Assembly (NCBI GenBank): GCA_947179155.2
Contig: OX359280.1
Span: forward strand, 38,218,055-38,282,054
Source: Hedera helix
Lineage: Eukaryota > Streptophyta > Magnoliopsida > Apiales > Araliaceae
Direction: 5' to 3'
DNA length: 64,000 nt
Below are positions 47,190 to 59,146 of the stretch, in pieces; within the stretch, counting starts at the first letter, position 1; every line of letters starts with the position of its first letter. The translations under genes and the position numbers were made by a program. Under the pieces are notes generated by a model. That model saw nothing but the letters and a program-made list of their open reading frames with translations. It did no database searches and had not been told where the DNA came from.

Positions 47190-48520
47190 TTTTGGTCTAT
47201 TCATCCAAATTTTATGAACAAATTTATATTTTATGATTACATATAAAATATATAATTGTAATAATGGTAATGACTAATAAATTTGTTGATTTTTTTCAAC
47301 CGCTTTATAGATAATTTGGTAAGTTAATAATTTCTTTATGCGTTTCATAATAAAACTAATTAACATGTTAATTAATTAATTATGATAAATTAAATCATAT
47401 TTTGTAATAATTTTTTCTTTTATAATATCTCGATGTGATATGAGCATAAAATAGGGTCAAGAATTAAAATTTATTTCATATATTAATCCAAAATTTACGT
47501 GTACGTATAGAAAATATAAATTCAGTGGGGTCAAGAAGGAGGCAAGAGCCACGAGGGTGAAAGATACTCACTTTTTAAATATCGTATTATATAAATATTT
47601 TTATTTTTTATTTAAGAATTTTAATTAAACATTAATTATTTAATTTTTAATATCACTCTAAGCATTAAATAATATTCTTTTTTTTTAATTATTATATAAG
47701 TCATTTTAGAAGTTTTTTTTCTTTTTAAAATATAAGACGTTTTATATAATGTAAAAAAAAAATCTAATCATTTCTTATTTTACCTGGAATAATTGAGAGA
47801 GAGAAAAAAAAGAATATTAATAAAATTTCTTAATATGTGTGATTATGCCTTAAATGACCCATATAATAAAAAGAGTAAGTATAACATTGGTTCTCTTATT
47901 ATTTTTTATTTATTAAGTAACACTCGTTTATTTTAATATAAGGATAATATTAATATTTAAGATAATTTTTAACTAAAAATTATAATATTAATTATTTTTC
48001 TTGATATATGTGTCTATTTAAAAAAATAATAATAATAAGGGACGAAGGGGAAGGAGTACTATTTATGGCATAAACTATTGGTGCACGTGAAATCCATAAT
48101 AGTATAAATTAAAAGTTCCATAAATGAAATGGAGCTCCTCCATAGATTTCTATTTCGTATACGTGGTATAAGAAGGCATCATGTTTTAGGTAGCTAGCCA
48201 TCCACATTATTTTAGTTCGGTAGCAATCAGTGAAATCAATTGAGTGGTTCTTCTTTTTTATTTTCTTCTTAATTGGTCCTCCACAATTTTCTGATCATGT
48301 GTACCAATGGAGGACAGCCATTTTGGCTTTGCCACAAATATCCAGCACATTTAAAATGTGTAGAAATTCTGAGTTTTGCACAATTACCTATATATTTCAA
48401 GTGTTTGGTCCATATTTTCAGCAAGAAAATCTGGCAAAAAATGATTATTTAAAAAAAAAAAGAATATTAGGGTTCAGCTCTTTCCTCTTTAGTTCGATTT
48501 GGCCAAAAACATCGTGAAAA
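47190..48520. other. Gene-free AT-rich DNA
   Basis: No supported feature. The plus-strand frame at 48230-48517 starts with a hydrophobic stretch and has no family motif or visible splice partner; it is not called. Confidence 0.5.
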
Positions 48521-48522
48521 AA

Positions 48523-49486
48523 ATCAATCAATAGGTAACGACGTGACATAAAATAATTAATCAGGTAGACCCCATGTGTTGTTTTAATTTAAAAAACTTA
48601 TATTTTTATATATTTATATGAAAAGTGTCGTTATAAGTTTATAACAATAATTTTAAATATCGTTATAAGTCTATAACGATAATATATATATAAAAATATC
48701 AAAAAATTCTGTAAAAATATCACTTCTCTTAATTTATTGTTCTAAAATATATATAAAAAAATAATCTTTTAAAGTCTTGATTTATTTTTTTTCATATTTC
48801 AAGTTGATATGAATTAAAATAGTTATAAATAACACAGTTATTAATATTGTAAATTATCTAAAAAGGCTACTAATTACAAATTTTATAGTATTTTAAAAGT
48901 TAAATGAATTAGGCCAATGTTAAATTTAAAAATATGGCAAATTAATTTTTAAAAATTAAATTGATCTTATATTTTAGAATTGAGAGAAATATTTCCTACG
49001 TTCTAGAAAATCAATCAATAGGTAACGATGTGACATAAAATAATTAATCAGGTAGACCCCATGTATTATTTTAATTTAAAAAAATTATATTTTTATATGA
49101 AAAATATCGTTATAAGTTTATAACAATAATTTTAAATATCGTTATAAGTCTATAACGATAATATATATATAAAAATATTAATTTTTTTTGTAGAAATACC
49201 ACTTTTTTTAATTTATTGTTCCAAAATATATATAAAAAAAATCTTTTAAAGTCTTGATTTTTTTTTTTCATATTTCAAGTTGATATGAATTAAAATAATT
49301 ATAAATAACACAGTTATTAATATTGTAAATTATCTAAAAAGGCTACTAATTACAAATTTTATAGTATTTTAAAAGTTAAATGAATTAGGTCAATGTTAAA
49401 TTTAAAAATATGGCAAATTAATTTTTAAAAATTAAATTGATCTTATATTTTAGAATTGAGAGAAATATTTCCTACGTTCTAGAAAA
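48523..49486. repeat. Tandem duplication, two ~480-bp units
   Basis: Unit 1 (about 48523-49010) and unit 2 (about 49011-49486) share ordered landmarks: CAATCAATAGGTAACGA, AATCAGGTAGACCCCATGT, ATCGTTATAAGTCTATAACG, GGCTACTAATTACAAATTTT, and TTTCCTACGTTCTAGAAAA at each end. Differences are mostly small indels and single bases. Each unit contains ATCGTTATAAGTTTATAAC and related palindromic motifs. No coding content. Confidence 0.9.
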
Positions 49487-49739
49487 GAGTCTTCTTTATT
49501 TTTAATTTTTTTTTATTTATAATTTGACTTTAAAAAACAAATTCAAATTTCTTTTTTGTATCAATGTACTTTATTTTCTTTTTTCTGGCCATATTAATTC
49601 CACGATGCATTGGGCCATGGCTCAAATGGCCACATTTTAATATTAAAATTCCAAAATTTGAGGATACTGATTTTACTGCATCATACCCACAATTATGCCA
49701 CACTGCACAAGGTTTAAGGGGCAAAACTGGTGATGTCAA

Positions 49740-49880
49740 CAATAAGTTATTTAATCTTCAAATAATTAATATGTTAATAAAATAAGACCTCATGTTTCAG
49801 TATTTTATTTATAGAAATGATCAGTTTTAACTAATATAGCTGCAAATAATGTTGTCTGTAATTAAGCCAAACGGTGTTTT
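49740..49880. repeat. Duplicated segment, copy 1 (copy 2 at about 50815-50960)
   Basis: Ordered similarity with 50815-50960: TTCTTCAAATAATTA-like start, then CAGTATTTTATTTATAGAAA, ATAGCTGCAAA, TAATTAAGCCAA and CGGTGTTT. It lies on the other side of the CACTA-like fragment in the same orientation. Confidence 0.6.
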
Positions 49881-50379
49881 TTTTAATGTGACAATAACTA
49901 GAATATATTGAAATTTTAATTTGTTAGAATGATGAAGAACTACGACAGTAAAAATTTAAAATAAAAATCTTTTTAAACATATAACATATATTATAACAAA
50001 AATATGATTAATCGTAGCAATAATTAGTAGGCACAAAAAATACTGCATAATATTTGTGCATCGTCAATGCATTCAACCCTTCAAACAACATCCAAATTAA
50101 ATTATATTGAACCATACCATAATAAATTCTCATTTAGCAATCAAGCATACAAAAACCAAAAAATAAATTACTGCATTTGTGGTCCTGCAAATATCTCAAC
50201 AATCTCTGCTACTCATTCTAGCATCTCATGACTAAGCTCATTTGTATTTGTAATTCATATCATACTACATGAATATAATATGCAATAAACTTAAAATTGC
50301 TAAACATCAGAAATTACCATGAACCCGCAAATTAAAAACACAAAACTAAATTACTGACCTTGGTTCAGAAAATCGGTGG

Positions 50380-50781
50380 CAAATGGAAGCACTACGACGG
50401 CGGTCTCTTCTTTTCTTCTCTCTTTTATCTCTTCCTCTTTCTTTTTTTTCTTTTTTTTTCATCTGCCCGACTGTATATCTGAGTTCTGATGAATTAAAAA
50501 GAATAAACGACCGCTTTCCGCGATCACACACGCGGTCATTAATTCTTCTTGACGTAGAAGTATTAGCGATTGTACAACTATCGTTAATATTAATCGGTAG
50601 CAAAAGCTTTCTTGCCAACTCTTGCATCAATTTTTTTGACGCCTAAATTCTATCAGTGACCGCACAACGACCCATAATAACAATAGCAACTCTATTGAAT
50701 GGCAGTCGCTAATATGGCCATTAGCGACTGATAATTGCGGTTACTGATACTTTTGATCGCTGAAACCCTTTTTTCTTAGTG
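50380..50781 (-). mobile_element. CACTA (Spm-like) transposon terminus fragment
   Basis: On the minus strand the sequence starts CACTAAGAAAAAAGGGTTTC at 50781, which fits a CACTA-superfamily TIR. It is followed by inverted subterminal motifs TCGCTAATGGCC and TTAGCGACTG and by several AGCGA-type repeats, again typical. A long CT/GA-rich stretch lies at 50400-50465. The opposite terminus was not found, so this is a truncated or diverged element. Confidence 0.55.
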
Positions 50782-50814
50782 TTAATCTTTTTTTTTTGTT
50801 ATTCTAATCTCTGA

Positions 50815-50960
50815 TTAAATAAGTTTGACTTATTCTTCAAATAATTAGTCTCTAATTAAATATGACTAATATTCCAGTGTTTTATTTATTGAAATGATCA
50901 ATTTTTACAAGCATAGCTGCAAAATTATGCTGCTTGTAATTGTTAAACCAATCAGTGTTT
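50815..50960. repeat. Duplicated segment, copy 2
   Basis: Partner of 49740-49880. The pair brackets the CACTA-type fragment, suggesting a local duplication before or after that insertion. Confidence 0.6.
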
Positions 50961-52050
50961 ACCGTGCATCTTAAAATGAACATTAATTACATTTGTCAAT
51001 TTTATTAGGTGAAATAGTTGACTTTCCTACAACTATAATATTTTTTATCACTTGTTCCACAATTGAGAATCTCGTGAGAAACAATTTATTAATTTTTTAT
51101 TATTTATTTTTCCTAATTATATTATGAATTTTTATTTTAGGAATATAATTTTACACACATACGGTTGAGTTGAGCACCAAATACCAAATACCGGACACCA
51201 AACCCCATAGGCAAATAGTTCAGGTGGTAAATACCAAGTTGAACCACTTCAATGCCACGCACCACTTTCTATACCATCTTCTGTTACTGCCCACCAAATC
51301 ATTTAATCTCAAAAACCGATTTTGTGTTGCTAAGACATATCCAAAAAAACAAAAGAATAAAAAAATAAAAAATATATCAAGGTCGCACTTGAAGCCAGAC
51401 CAATGCTAATTTGCACTAACAAACTTCCATTCCACGCTAATTAATATTTCCCCATCCTTAAAGAAAAATAATTGGTAGTGCACACGCATTTTTTGCATAT
51501 ATCTTCTATCATAAGAGTAATTATTTAATGGTACTGGGACACATATCACGTGATATCCTACATCATTTATATGTTGTCATTTCAACACTTAAAGTGAGTC
51601 GCACATGAATGATATGATGCACTACGTGACAAGTGTCCCAAGAGCATCTAATAATTTTTCTCGTAAGGTTAAAAAAGTCGCATTTACTTTTATGAAGGCG
51701 CATAAGAGATGTTGAGATACCGCGGAATAGTAAAATTTTGTATCGAATCATAAAAAAAAAAAATTGAGGACATATATATTATAATGAATCATTAACCTAA
51801 TAGTTTAATTTTTTGGGTCAAGATGTAATTTTAGATAGATATATATGGGCCAAATATATTTTCAATATAAGAAATGTCTATCTCATAAAAAATAAGTTTT
51901 ATATTTTTTAAAAATAAATCAAATTCAGTAGTAAATTTTGTAATAAAATAAATTATCAACCAAAAAAAAATGATACTATGTTGTAGTGTTTTAATAAGAA
52001 GAAAACGGCAAACAAGAGTATGGGAAGCCGGGGTAGGTTATAGATCAGTA
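50961..52050. other. Upstream region of the squalene epoxidase cluster
   Basis: No supported gene. The plus-strand frame at 51170-51409 ends in a lysine-rich low-complexity stretch and shows no motif. No further cis element was confidently recognised before the TATA box at 52054. Confidence 0.4.
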
Positions 52051-52053
52051 GGC

Positions 52054-52060
52054 TATAAAT
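52054..52060 (+). promoter_or_regulatory. TATA box of the intact squalene epoxidase gene
   Basis: TATAAAT within GGCTATAAATGGC lies 154 nt upstream of the start codon. A plausible transcription start about 30 nt downstream is near 52085-52092 (TTCACTC). The resulting ~125-nt leader is CT/GA-rich and contains no upstream ATG. Confidence 0.75.
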
Positions 52061-52213
52061 GGCGCCATTTTGGGATTCATTGCTTCACTCAAGCTCACAC
52101 TTACACACAAGTTAAAAGCATCCTAGAGAGAGAAAGTTGTTTGTTGTTTAGAGAGAGAAGCGTGAGCCAACAGTTAATCATCATAAATATAATTCTGCAT
52201 CCTCATCTTTTTC

Positions 52214-52537
52214 ATGGAACTCGGGAGGAGTTATGTGGTGATCATTGATCAGTATTTGATCTTTACCGCTACTTTCCTTTTTGGGTTTGCTCTGTTGTTT
52301 GCTTTAAGATGGAAGAGAGAGAAAAGAAGTGGTGCTGCTTCCATGGAGGTTAATGGAGCATATAAGATGACTAGTAGCTCTGAAGTTAATGGTCATTGCA
52401 GCCTGGAGGATATTGACGGAAGTTCTGCTGACGTCATCATTGTCGGTGCCGGCGTTGCCGGTTCTGCACTTGCTTACACCCTTGCCAAAGTAACTCCTTC
52501 CCTCCCTCTCTCTATGTGTGTATATTCTACCTACCTA

Positions 52538-52590
<53 letters not shown>

Positions 52591-55500
52591 GTACACATAA
52601 AATTGTGTATAACAAAGTTAATTAATTAGAAATAATGTTTTTATTTGGAAGGTTTTCTTGTTTCTTGATTTGCCGTTTTTGAAAAACTTGGTAAGAGATT
52701 TATGAAATGTATCTAATTTTATGCCATCGTTTTCGTACCTAGCTTTAAAAAAAATTCTGTTAAATTAATGGATGTTCTCGAGGGAAAGAAAAAGAAAAGA
52801 TCTTAATTTAGCAAATATATATAATTCCAAGTATATTCTTAATTTAAAAAATCCAGTATTAAGTTTAGAAGTAAGGTTACTGGCCTTAATAAATCTCCTA
52901 TCCTTCGATAATTTATGTTGGAAAAAAGATAGACTACGGAAAACAAAAATAAATGTAAAAATATAACAATATAAAAGACTAGCGTAATGAAAATAAATCT
53001 AATTAGTTATAAAATAAATGTAAAAAGAAACTGCAATGAACTCTATACTTCTTCCATCAAGAACAATGGATGGTATACTAGATGCAAATAGTTTAAAAAG
53101 CAAGCTGCAATAAATGTTTTGATTTCATTAAGTGTTATTTTTCTCTCTCGAATCTTCCTTTAAACGTCATAACAATAAATGTCGTTTAAAATATTAAATA
53201 TTTTTTCTATCATTATATAAATGTCGTAAAATATATATTTCATTTTTACGCCCTCCCTTTTTTATTAAGTAGAGATCGATTTAAGGGCTATCATCAATTT
53301 CCATTTTCCAAATTCCACTGCTGCCAACATTAGCTACAAAATATTCAAATCTGGATCTGAAGCTGCAGGTTGCTATAATGATATTGAATAGTTTCTATTA
53401 AACAGAAAGTTTGGCTGGCAAACTTTAATGATCCTATTAGTTGGATAAGGCCTTAGGGACAGAAGAAACATGGACATGTTTTCTTTATTATGTATGTATT
53501 CTCACTGCATGCCTCTCTGTTAGCTAAAGTAACCTCAGCCTTTTAAAAGCTACTTTAAGTAAATGGTCATGTACATATATACATCAACTGGAAAATTAAT
53601 TTCATTTTCTACTAATTTCAATTTGATTCGCACCATGCTTACTCATCTAAAACCACGTCTTGACTCAAAAAATTAATATATTAAATTAAAGCTTCACCAT
53701 ATTTATTGGGATTCATGTGAAATATCCCAACAATTTTTGGCCTAATCAAAAGTGCAACTAATTCCTTAATTTTGAACTAAAATTACAGGATGGCCGGAGA
53801 GTTCATGTAGTTGAAAGGGACTTAACTGAGCAAGACAGAATTGTCGGTGAACTCCTACAACCAGGAGGCTATTTAAAATTGGTTGAATTAGGCCTTGAGG
53901 GTAAGCAACAGCTTGAAAATTAAAACGAAATAAAATTTGAGTGTGAGATGTTATTTATATAAATTTTTGTTAATGCTGCAGATTGTGTGAATGAAATTGA
54001 TGCACAACGAGTTTTCGGATATGCCCTTTACATGGATGGTAAAAATACTAGACTTTCTTATCCCCTGGAGAAATTCCATGCAGATGTAGCAGGACGAAGC
54101 TTTCATAATGGCCGTTTCATTCAACGCATGAGGGAAAAAGCTGCATCTCTTCCAAAGTAATTATCTTTTTTAAACTAATATAATTCATTTTAGCTACAAC
54201 AATGGTCCAAGATTCTGATCCAATTTGTTACTATTATATTTCAGATAACTACATCATACTTGTTTGGTATGGATATAACTAACCACTGCTTATTGAATAG
54301 ATTATGACTGATTAGTATAATGCTAATCCTAGCTACTTTGATTATTTTGAAATGAAATGATCAAATTTGTTAAAATTCATGTTGTTACCTTTTCTATTTA
54401 ATATGCTATCCAGTGTGCGAATGGAGCAAGGGACTGTGACATCTCTGGTTGAGAAAAATGGAACTGTAAAAGGAGTACAATACAAAGCCAAAAACGGCCA
54501 AGAAATGTCAGCATATGCTCCTCTCACAATTGTTTGTGATGGTTGTTTTTCGAATCTTCGACGTTCCCTCTGCAATCCCAAGGTCAACAAATGTTCTATA
54601 ATTTTAGACTTATATATGATATGATCTTCGAAGAAAAGTTGATGAAATTAGCTATTAGCGTAATATTTCAACAACTCTGTTTTAGTTTTGCATATATAAT
54701 GCTTGATTTAAAGTAGTAAGATTATTTTTTGCAGGTCGACGTGCCGTCGTGTTTTGTTGGTTTGATTTTGGAAAATATTGATCTCCCACATATAAACCAT
54801 GGCCATGTTATTCTAGCAGATCCTTCTCCAATCCTGTTTTATAAAATTAGTAGTACCGAAATTCGCTGTTTAGTTGATGTGCCTGGACAAAAAGTGCCTT
54901 CTATTGCTAATGGTGAATTGGCTCATTATTTGAAGACATCAGTAGCTCCTCAGGTACTAGTTATTTGACAAGTTTTCTGTATATTGCGACGAAAATATGT
55001 CAAGACTTTTCTTGCGAGTAATATCACTTGACATTTGTTTTGTTACATTTGCGTTAAAAATTAGTTGAATTTGATCTCATCAAACTATGCGAATTTTATA
55101 TTTTTCAGATTCCACCTGAGCTATACAAGTCTTTTATAGCAGCAATAGACAAAGGGCAAATAAAAACAATGCCAAACAGAAGCATGCCAGCTGATCCTCA
55201 TCCTACTCCAGGTGCACTTCTTTTGGGGGATGCCTTCAACATGAGGCATCCCTTAACCGGTGGAGGAATGACTGTTGCTCTATCCGACATTGTTCTGATT
55301 CGAGATCTTCTTAGGCCATTACGCGATCTTCACGACTCATCAACCCTATGCAAATATCTCGAATCCTTCTACACCCTTCGTAAGGTGAGTTGATTTTCAG
55401 GAAAATGTTCCTCATTCTTTACATTTGCCTAGACGAAATAGCTCAAAACACTGAATATGTTACTGAAAATGTAAAGTTTACAATAAAAAAGATTTTAAAT

Positions 55501-56104
55501 GATAATCCCTTTCAAACAAATAACAGATAATCAGGTAAAGGGTCGGTCAAAACTTGATATAATGCATTGTTTCTAGACAGACTTTTGAGTAACAATATTG
55601 GGTGGTACTTGTTCGCAGCCAGTGGCATCAACTATAAACACATTGGCAGGTGCACTATACAAAGTGTTTTGTGCATCACCTGACCAAGCAAGGCAAGAAA
55701 TGCGGGACGCATGTTTTGATTATCTGAGCCTTGGGGGGATTTGTTCAGAAGGGCCAATTGCACTACTTTCTGGCCTAAATCCGCGCCCAGTGAGTCTGTT
55801 TTTCCACTTCTTTGCTGTGGCTATTTATGGCGTCGGACGCTTGTTGATTCCATTTCCTTCACCAAAAAAAGTGTGGCTCGGAGCTAGATTGATTTCGGTC
55901 AGTACCTCATTTCCTTACTAGTAACGGAATTTTTATTTTATAGATTTACATTTTTTTTTTTAATTTTGACAAATTATTATAACATTTTGGTTATAGGGGG
56001 CATCTGGAATCATTTTTCCTATCATAAAGTCTGAAGGAGTTAGACAAATGTTTTTTCCTGCAACTGTTCCAGCATACTACAGAGCTCCTCCCATTACAAA
56101 ATAA
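52214..56104 (+). CDS. SQE: Squalene epoxidase (squalene monooxygenase), intact copy, 8 exons, 537 aa
   Basis: Exons: 52214-52489, 53789-53900, 53982-54156, 54414-54582, 54735-54953, 55109-55384, 55619-55897, 55997-56104; all introns GT-AG; 1614 nt open to TAA. The enzyme is an ER-membrane FAD monooxygenase that converts squalene to (3S)-2,3-oxidosqualene, the shared precursor of sterols and triterpenes. Residues about 7-33 are a hydrophobic N-terminal anchor. The FAD Rossmann motif GAGVAG is at 78-83, followed by VVERD; D230-G231 lies in VCDGCFSN; G357-D358 is in GDAFNMRHPLTGGG; a hydrophobic C-terminal segment follows GLNPRP. Length matches plant SQEs. It is the first of three same-strand copies and the only undamaged one. 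The start is the first ATG after the TATA box and immediately precedes the anchor. No lesion is seen. Confidence 0.96.
52541..52592. repeat. (TC)n(TA)n(CA)n microsatellite in SQE intron 1
   Basis: Compound dinucleotide repeat about 50 bp into the 1299-bp first intron. The intron is much longer than in the other two copies (283 and 359 bp). Confidence 0.9.
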
Positions 56105-57400
56105 ATGTGAATAATTATTTGTGCTGATTGTGGCCTAATTTAATTATGCTATCAAGAACAGACAACTTGTATCATCAGTGGTCCTCCCCTAGTAAAGATT
56201 ATGGTATGGATCCAGCGAAGTAAGATAGACTAGTGCAGAGCAGGTATTGTAGTCCCGTTGTCAATGAACTGGCAATAGGACATTTTTTTTCCTTTCCATT
56301 TTTAGTCAAATGCCACCATAGCATGTGGGGATTTGACAACAACCTCAATATGTTAATTACAATAAAAATATATTCTACGGTTCACAAAAAGAGTTCATTT
56401 GCAAATATTAATGGTATATTTCTATTTCAAGTCTCTCTCTAAATATGATAAATTGTTAGTTTAATAATGACGACATGCTTAAAAAACTAACTTAAAGTTT
56501 AGTGCACAAACAGTGTATATAGGAGCGTCGTTAAGATTATGACATATCATTAATGAAGTAAGTGTGTTTAAATGAGTGTTATCATCTTAACACCGCTTAG
56601 CACCACTTGTGTATACACTGTCTGTGTATTAATTCGCTTATAAACATCACGTTGAAGGAAATTTTGAAACTGATCTATCTGAAAATCTAGTGACCATTCA
56701 CATATTTTGTTATCAGTTCCAGAATTTCTTGCACCAATATTATCATCATTCCTTATTATCACAACCATCATTTTGGACTAATGTTAATTGCATATTATTA
56801 CTTCTGTACCTGAATTAATAGATTAAGTGACATTTGTAATCATGTTATGAGTACTTTTGCCAAAAAAAAAAACAAAAAAGCTATCCCTTCTTATGCTTAA
56901 ATTCAGTTAAACTTGTACTGTGGAACTTGTACTATATATATATTTTATGTAAATAAAATAAATTATTTTCTTGAATCGATATCAAATATAGTTTTGTTGT
57001 TTCCCCTGGTCCATTCAAACAGATAATTAATTGGCACTTGTTTTTCCATTCTTTTGTAGAAGATTAGGTGATCAATTATTGGTTAGCATTTAGCTCTTCA
57101 GCATTTTTTGTCGCACATTGATGATTGTGGTCATTGTAAATTAGAATGAATTAAATAGATTATATGTCACAAAAAACAATACCTCCTCATTTAAAAAAAA
57201 AAAAAGAAGATATTTTAAACTCTCAGCTTTCTTACTGAAGAAACCACAAGATTACAAGCTAATGCAGGGGAATATTTCTGTTAATCACCTCAAAAGATAC
57301 TCATGAGAACAGGATTCTAATTAAAGGGAGTTCCTCAAGATTTAGAAGCTATCAAATTATTAACACTTCCAGAGTTGCGGAGGCAGGAATTATTGTATTA
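56105..57400. other. Downstream region of the intact SQE gene
   Basis: 3' flank. No further gene was recognised; the open frames here (56233-56442 plus, 56568-56771 minus) lack motifs. Confidence 0.45.
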
Positions 57401-57419
57401 TAATATAAAACGAATAGAA

Positions 57420-57620
57420 ATATATAATATTATATTTTTAATATGTATTATATTTATTTTATATTATATTATAATTTATAATAGAACAATATATGAAATA
57501 TATTATTTTATATATTAAATATATATTATTATATGTTATAATATTATATATATTTAATATAATATAAAACAAATATAATACATATTAAAAATATAAAATT
57601 ATAAATATCATATCATATAT
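57420..57620. repeat. AT-only inverted repeat between SQE copies 1 and 2
   Basis: TTTTTAATATGTATTATATTT near 57454 is mirrored around 57575-57595 (AATATAATACATATTAAAAA), with adjacent TAATATAAAAC and TTTTATATTATATTA arms. The whole region is nearly pure A/T and could fold into a long hairpin. Confidence 0.6.
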
Positions 57621-57825
57621 AATATAATCATATTATATATTATCTCATTATAATTTTTGATAACAAATATAATCTGGTTATATTTTTACTAAAAATAGTG
57701 ATGAGATAAAATTATTCAACTAATATAATATTATTAGAAACTACATAATTAGTCATTTATTTAATTATATATTATTTATTTAATTATATATTTTTTAAGG
57801 GTTCTTTTTTCTCAACTAATACATC

Positions 57826-57970
57826 TTGAAGGGAGAGTTTTGCTCAAAAAAATGTTTGAGGGAGAGTTTTGCAAAAATAATACAAATTGGAGAGAGAGTT
57901 CTGCCAAAAAAAAAGTTCGAGGGAGAGTTTTGCAAAAATGATACAAACAAGAGGGATGGTTTTGCATTTC
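57826..57970. repeat. Minisatellite, GAGGGAGAGTTTTGCAAAAA-type units
   Basis: About four to five units of ~30 bp (starts near 57829, 57858, 57889, 57919, 57950) with core GGGAGAGTTTTGC followed by A-runs and ATACAAA. Peptides predicted from it are repeat by-products. Confidence 0.75.
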
Positions 57971-57979
57971 AGTCGGGGT

Positions 57980-59040
57980 TACTGCTGTTAATGTATTCCT
58001 CAAACCCTATGCTTGTAGGATGTACAAAGTTAACCAATGCTTTGTTCTCTACATTTCACTTGCTTATTTATTGCAAGTAATGAATAAATAAAACAAAATA
58101 AATTTCCATATAATGTTGAAAATAATTGCCAGCTAACAAACTTTTGCCCTAATCATTCAAGAATCAAGGTCAGCAAGTGACAAAGATGCAAGTTTAAGCA
58201 TTAGCCTGTTCTATGCATTTATAACCATTCTTTATGGTAGTACAATTTAAATTCGACGGAAGCTGGCAAGATTCCTAGACTTGAATACCAACCAAGAAAC
58301 TTGGTTTTACTTCCTTCTCAAAGGCTTTTACAATTTTCTTGAGCATCAGTATGAAGCAAATTGTCCTTATGTCTTCACATGTATATCGCCATTGCTTCCA
58401 TTCCGCTATCAGGACCTAATGAATTTTCTTGATATTGATTGCTTCACCAGTATCCTTTTCTTACTGGTGCACCAACCTTTCTAGACAGTCTAAGAAGGTT
58501 CCATAATCAAACATTGTACAATTCTGTTTGTCATGATGAACCAATATATAAGTCACAATCCACCGGTTTGATCTACCCTAGCTATCTTTATTTTGTATAG
58601 TAGTGCCTTGTAATTTGGGATTCATCCAAAACTTTATAGTAATATAATCTGGTGTCTGTTTTTGTAGTGATTTAATTATATATGATATCTGGTCCTGTGG
58701 TACTTCTTCCCAAGATTTTCAATACCATGAACAAACGTTTGACTGAACATAGCTAGCATATTGTTTTTTATAGTATTTTTCCTCTCATTCCCCTACTGTC
58801 CAAACTCTTACTGGTAGTCCTTTGGGGGTCATGAATATTGACCATCCCTTGTTTCTTTCTATCTTCCCACTAATTAGACAGTTTCTTTTCTTTCTTTTTT
58901 TAATTTCCTTTATCTTGTCCTTTTCTGTATCTTCTATACAATTAAACTGTCACTACATGACCAATTTTTTTCTTAAAAAAATGTGCGCTCCTTTTAGCTT
59001 TTGAAAATTCCTTTGTCTAGTAGAACCATTATTTTTTGCA
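57980..59040. other. Intergenic DNA upstream of SQE copy 2
   Basis: No supported gene. CT-rich stretches near 58855-58930 encode only low-complexity hydrophobic frames. Confidence 0.45.
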
Positions 59041-59051
59041 GTGCCAAATCT

Positions 59052-59058
59052 TATAAGA
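59052..59058 (+). promoter_or_regulatory. Possible TATA box of SQE copy 2
   Basis: TATAAGA, about 95 nt upstream of the start codon. It is less canonical than the TATA box of copy 1. A leader of about 60 nt would follow. Confidence 0.4.
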
Positions 59059-59146
59059 AGTCCCCATTTCAATTGAAACCTTCACTGAAAAAAATACAAG
59101 CCCACAGAAGCATAACAAGAAGAATTCTCTAAAGGGATACATTAAC

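Noticed and set aside
48230..48517. 95-residue plus-strand frame with hydrophobic N-terminus
   Set aside because: No motif, no splice partner, AT-rich intergenic context.
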